In this document: piece after piece, positions 60,754 to 64,000 of the stretch
Position numbering within the stretch: position 1 is the first letter of the stretch
How the letters are laid out: each line of letters opens with the position of its first letter
NCBI RefSeq assembly: GCF_011189575.1
Contig: NZ_PUJW01000007.1
Coordinates: forward strand, 1-64,000
Direction: 5' to 3'
DNA length: 64,000 nt
From: Photorhabdus cinerea
GTDB lineage: Bacteria; Pseudomonadota; Gammaproteobacteria; Enterobacterales; Enterobacteriaceae
The notes under the pieces: generated by a model
Told to the model about the DNA's origin: nothing
Seen by the model: the letters and a program-made list of their open reading frames with translations, nothing else
Databases searched by the model: none
Made by a program: the position numbers and the translations under genes

Positions 60754-62556
60754 ATGCAGCACGCTCTCACATTTGTTATTGCGACGTTGTGTATCCTAGT
60801 TATCTGCTACCGCTTGTACGGCGTATTCTTCGTTAAGAAAGTATTGAAAGCTGATGACAGTGAAGTGACACCTTCGCATTTACTGGAAGACGGCAAAGAT
60901 TATGTTCCCACGAAAAAATGGGTGAATTTCGGTAGCCACTTCGCAGCAATCGCAGCCGCAGGGCCTCTGGTTGGCCCAGTATTAGCCGCTCAATATGGTT
61001 ATCTGCCCAGTATGTTATGGCTATTAATCGGCTGTGTCATCGGCGGTGCTGTACACGATACTGTTGTTCTATTCGCTTCAATGAAACATCGCGGTAAATC
61101 TCTGTCAGAAGTTGCCAAAGCAGAACTTGGCCCGGTTGCGGGCTGGTGTACCGGCCTTGCAATGTTGTTCATCATCACGATTACCATGGCAGGTCTGTCT
61201 ATGGTGGTGGTTCACGCATTAGAACGTAACCCCTGGGGAACATTTGCAGTATTTATGACCATCCCGGTAGCCATCGGGGTCGGCCTGTGGGAACGCTTTA
61301 CCGGCAATATGCGCGGAGCAACCTGGGTAGGCATTATCACCATTATGGCTTGTGTGCTCATCGGCCCTTATATTCAGGAATCTGCTTTCGGTGAATGGCT
61401 GAGTCTGCGAACATCCACCGTCAGCATGGCACTGCCAATCTATGCATTTTTCGCAACCGCCCTGCCTGTCTGGATGCTACTGACCCCACGGGGCTATCTC
61501 TCCAGCTTTATGAAAATTGGTGTATTCGGTGCGCTGGTTGTGGGTGTGATCTTTATTAACCCAGAGATCCAATTCCCGGCAGTGACTGAATTTATTCATG
61601 GCAATGGCCCGGTGCTGGCTGGACCGGTATGGCCGTTTATCTCTATCACTATCGCTTGTGGTGCAATTTCTGGTTTCCACGCATTTATCGGTTCTGGTAC
61701 GACACCAAAACAGATTGATAAGTGGAGTGATATTCTGCCAGTTGGCTTCGGCGCAATGCTGGCAGAATGTGTTGTTGGTGTAATGGCGCTGATCGCTGCG
61801 ACATCCCTGTATCCTGCTGACTATTTCGCTATTAACTCCGCCCCGGAAGTCTTCGCCACATTGGGTATGGATGTTGTCCACCTGCCAACACTCAGTCAGG
61901 AAATTGGTCTGGATCTGTATGGCCGTACTGGTGGTGCAGTAACCCTAGCAGTGGGTATGGCGGATATCTTCACCCGTATCCCCTGGTTCAACCAATTGGC
62001 ATCCTATTTCTTCCAGTTCGTCGTCATGTTCGAAGCAGTGTTTATCCTGACAGCTGTTGACTCTGGTACACGTGTTGCCCGCTATCTGCTGCAAGATTTT
62101 CTGGGCGATATCTGGGCACCACTGAAACGCCTCGACTGGTTGCCAGGTTCGGTCGGTTGCAGTATCGCTGCCTGTTTACTGTGGGGTTATCTGCTGAATT
62201 CCGGTGATATCAATTCAGTTTGGGCACTATTTGGTGTATCCAATCAACTGATGGCATCTATCGGCCTGATGATTGGTGCAACAATTATCCTGCGTCTGTC
62301 TGAAAAACGCTGGTATATGCTTACCTGTCTGATCCCGCTGACTTACCTGTATGTTACGGTAAACTACGCTGCTTATTGGATGGTGAAGCATGTTTATTTC
62401 AACTCCGCAGCAAAAGGTTTCAATATCTTCAACGGGACTATCTCCATTGTGATGGTTATCCTCGGCGTAGTGATTATGGTTTCTTCTATCATGCAATGGC
62501 TGAAACTATGGCGCGCACGTAGTGCAAACAATCCTGTCGGAGTACTGATTAACTGA
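60754..62556 (+). CDS. CstA-family transporter (pyruvate/peptide; BtsT-like role)
   Basis: 600 residues, about 15-16 membrane helices. CstA features: VNFGSHFAAIAAAGPLVGPVLAAQYGYLP, GGAVHDTVVLFASMKHRGKSL, FHAFIGSGTTPKQI. E. coli CstA and BtsT are about 700-716 residues; this is a shorter form missing the extra C-terminal portion. The BtsR sites upstream and the adjacent btsSR genes make pyruvate uptake the likeliest role. CAGGAG before the start. Confidence 0.88.
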   Translation: MQHALTFVIATLCILVICYRLYGVFFVKKVLKADDSEVTPSHLLEDGKDYVPTKKWVNFGSHFAAIAAAGPLVGPVLAAQYGYLPSMLWLLIGCVIGGAVHDTVVLFASMKHRGKSLSEVAKAELGPVAGWCTGLAMLFIITITMAGLSMVVVHALERNPWGTFAVFMTIPVAIGVGLWERFTGNMRGATWVGIITIMACVLIGPYIQESAFGEWLSLRTSTVSMALPIYAFFATALPVWMLLTPRGYLSSFMKIGVFGALVVGVIFINPEIQFPAVTEFIHGNGPVLAGPVWPFISITIACGAISGFHAFIGSGTTPKQIDKWSDILPVGFGAMLAECVVGVMALIAATSLYPADYFAINSAPEVFATLGMDVVHLPTLSQEIGLDLYGRTGGAVTLAVGMADIFTRIPWFNQLASYFFQFVVMFEAVFILTAVDSGTRVARYLLQDFLGDIWAPLKRLDWLPGSVGCSIAACLLWGYLLNSGDINSVWALFGVSNQLMASIGLMIGATIILRLSEKRWYMLTCLIPLTYLYVTVNYAAYWMVKHVYFNSAAKGFNIFNGTISIVMVILGVVIMVSSIMQWLKLWRARSANNPVGVLIN

Positions 62557-62576
62557 TTTTCCTTCATATAAACATC

Positions 62577-62608
62577 AAAAGCTGCTTCTTTGTGTAGAGC
62601 AGCTTTTT
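62577..62608 (+). terminator. Terminator of the CstA-family gene
   Basis: AAAAGCTGCT / AGCAGCTTTTT hairpin with an 11-base loop and a T-rich end, 21 bases after the stop. Confidence 0.8.
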
Positions 62609-62780
62609 CTACTACAGAAATATTTACATCACATAATGAGTGTTCTTAAGGAATAGTTATGACTACATTAACTTGATTAAGAAAGTAACGAATACAATGA
62701 TAACTAAAAGGAAAAATTCCCCAAGAAGACTGAACATACCACAATTGAAACACTCGGTAGATTGAAGTGCATTGGCAACA

Positions 62781-62810
62781 AAAACGGCTCCTGTAAAAAG
62801 GAGCCGTTTT
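62781..62810 (-). terminator. Terminator of deaD
   Basis: AAAACGGCTCCT / AGGAGCCGTTTT, perfect 12-bp stem with a 6-base loop, T-rich on both strands so it can act in both directions; 20 bases after the deaD stop. Confidence 0.85.
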
Positions 62811-62830
62811 ATCATTCAAATATCAGTCAA

Positions 62831-64000
62831 TTACTGCGCGTTGCTGTTGTTATAACGACGGCGTGGAGTAGATGAACCATTCTCATCGCTACGACCACGG
62901 AAATTGCTACGGCTTTGGCCTTCACCGCGACTTTCACCACCACGACCTTCTCCACTACGGCGTTCACCGCTGAAACGACGGCCACCACCGTTGAAATTCT
63001 CACGATCACGGCGAGGAGCATTGCCATTACTGTTACCGTTACGTGGGCCACCACGGCGTTCACGACGTTCAGATGGTTGCGCATCACCCATTAACTGCAT
63101 ATTCATTGGTTTATTCAGAATACGAGTACGGGTAAAGTGAGACAACAAGTCGCCTGGCATACCTTTTGGCAGCTCAATTGTAGAATGAGTTGCAAACAGT
63201 TTAATGTTACCAATATAACGGCTGCTGATATCGCCTTCGTTAGCAATCGCACCAACGATATGACGAACTTCAACACCATCATCACGACCCACTTCAATAC
63301 GGTACAGCTCCATGTCACCAACATCACGGCGCTCACGGCGAGGACGATCACCACGTTGTTCACCTCGCTCACCACGATCATCGAAACTATTGCGGCGACG
63401 ATCATCACGCTCGTTGAACTCACGACGAGGACGGCGAACCGGGTCTGGTGGCAGAATCAACGGACGCTCACCTTGTGCCATTTTCAACAACGCCGCTGCC
63501 AGAGTTTCTATATCCAAATCTTCCGCAGGTTGCAATTTGGACAACAGAGCACGGTACTGCTCCAGATCGCTGCTTTCCAGCTGTTGTTGCACATTGGCTG
63601 CAAATTTTTCCAGACGGCGCTGACTCAGCAACTCGGCATTCGGCAGTTCAACTTCAGGGATAGTCAACTTCATTGTACGTTCAACGTTACGTAACAGGCG
63701 GCGTTCACGGTTCTCTACAAACAGCAATGCACGGCCAGCACGTCCCGCACGACCTGTACGACCAATACGGTGAACATAAGATTCCGCATCCATTGGAATA
63801 TCATAGTTAACAACCAAACTGATACGCTCAACATCCAGACCACGCGCTGCAACATCCGTTGCGATCAGAATATCCAAACGACCATCTTTCAGACGTTCCA
63901 GTGTCTGCTCACGCAGTGCCTGGTTCATATCACCGTTCAGGGCCGCACTATTGTAACCACTACGCTCCAGTGCTTCTGCCACTTCCAGCGTTGCATTTTT
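62831..64000 (-). CDS. deaD: DEAD-box RNA helicase DeaD/CsdA, C-terminal part
   Basis: The frame is open to the window edge; 390 codons are visible. Helicase domain 2 motifs: LIATDVAARGLDVERI (motif V) and YVHRIGRTGRAGR (motif VI). Then the DeaD-specific dimerisation region, the RNA-binding DbpA-like domain (YRIEVGRDDGVEVRHIVGAIANEGDI) and a long Arg/Gly-rich tail (about the last 90 residues: RGGPRNGNSNGNA, RGGESRGEG). Unwinds RNA in ribosome assembly and cold adaptation. 5' end lies outside. Confidence 0.95.
   Translation of the reverse strand, partial: KNATLEVAEALERSGYNSAALNGDMNQALREQTLERLKDGRLDILIATDVAARGLDVERISLVVNYDIPMDAESYVHRIGRTGRAGRAGRALLFVENRERRLLRNVERTMKLTIPEVELPNAELLSQRRLEKFAANVQQQLESSDLEQYRALLSKLQPAEDLDIETLAAALLKMAQGERPLILPPDPVRRPRREFNERDDRRRNSFDDRGERGEQRGDRPRRERRDVGDMELYRIEVGRDDGVEVRHIVGAIANEGDISSRYIGNIKLFATHSTIELPKGMPGDLLSHFTRTRILNKPMNMQLMGDAQPSERRERRGGPRNGNSNGNAPRRDRENFNGGGRRFSGERRSGEGRGGESRGEGQSRSNFRGRSDENGSSTPRRRYNNSNAQ

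Overview
The window looks like a chromosome segment of an insect-associated enterobacterium of the Morganellaceae, most likely Photorhabdus (possibly Xenorhabdus). The grounds are gene content and order (lptGF/pepA-holC-valS, argI/pyrL-pyrB-pyrI-ridA/nrdD-nrdG/yhbP, btsS-btsR next to a CstA transporter, deaD), the moderately AT-rich composition and the many small islands and IS remnants. This assignment is inference from recognised proteins; no database was searched.

Layout. (1) 1-8.3 kb is a worn accessory region: the 3' end of an IS200/IS605 tnpB, a two-DTGA retropepsin-like lipoprotein with a PDZ domain, a small operon with an acyltransferase remnant and a cupin/haem-oxygenase-like oxidase, a duplicated XRE regulator with conserved palindromic operators and a Ner-like regulator, an extra peptide deformylase, IS21 and IS256 wrecks and a truncated P4-type integrase. 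(2) 8.26-17.94 kb is a compact P4-like integrative element in the 3' end of tRNA-Leu(CAA). It is bounded by direct repeats of the tRNA end and carries an integrase, an alpha-type primase/helicase, an iteron-rich presumed origin, a four-gene ABC-three-component (ABC-3C) type defence operon, a Ner-like regulator and a strongly structured putative RNA. (3) 18-43.8 kb is mostly core: ampH, lptG/lptF, pepA-holC-valS, an amino-acid ABC transporter with two paralogous binding proteins, a FOXRED2/FMO-like flavoprotein with a repeated leader, a LysE exporter, rraB, argI with ArgR boxes, the pyrBI attenuator and operon, ridA, nrdDG and yhbP/Q/S. It ends in a truncated ubiT beside which the usual ubiUV genes are absent.

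(4) 44.4-54.6 kb is the most unusual part: seven tightly packed co-directional genes encoding a UbiA-type prenyltransferase, an HMG-CoA reductase fused to an APH-type kinase, a PEP-synthase/rifampin-phosphotransferase-like dikinase, a GNAT-like protein, an AMP-forming acyl ligase, a CDP-alcohol phosphatidyltransferase and a CarS-like CDP-archaeol synthase. Enterobacteria make isoprenoids by the MEP route, so a mevalonate-forming enzyme with three integral-membrane lipid enzymes of archaeal-lipid type suggests an undescribed (iso)prenoid or mevalonate-containing phospholipid. A convergent HlyD plus two ABC-2 permease operon with no ATPase gene follows (54.7-57.9 kb).

(5) 58.2-62.6 kb holds btsS-btsR and, directly downstream, a CstA-family pyruvate/peptide transporter preceded by three matches to the BtsR-binding motif. 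This is a complete sensor-regulator-transporter unit that is split in E. coli. (6) The window ends inside deaD.
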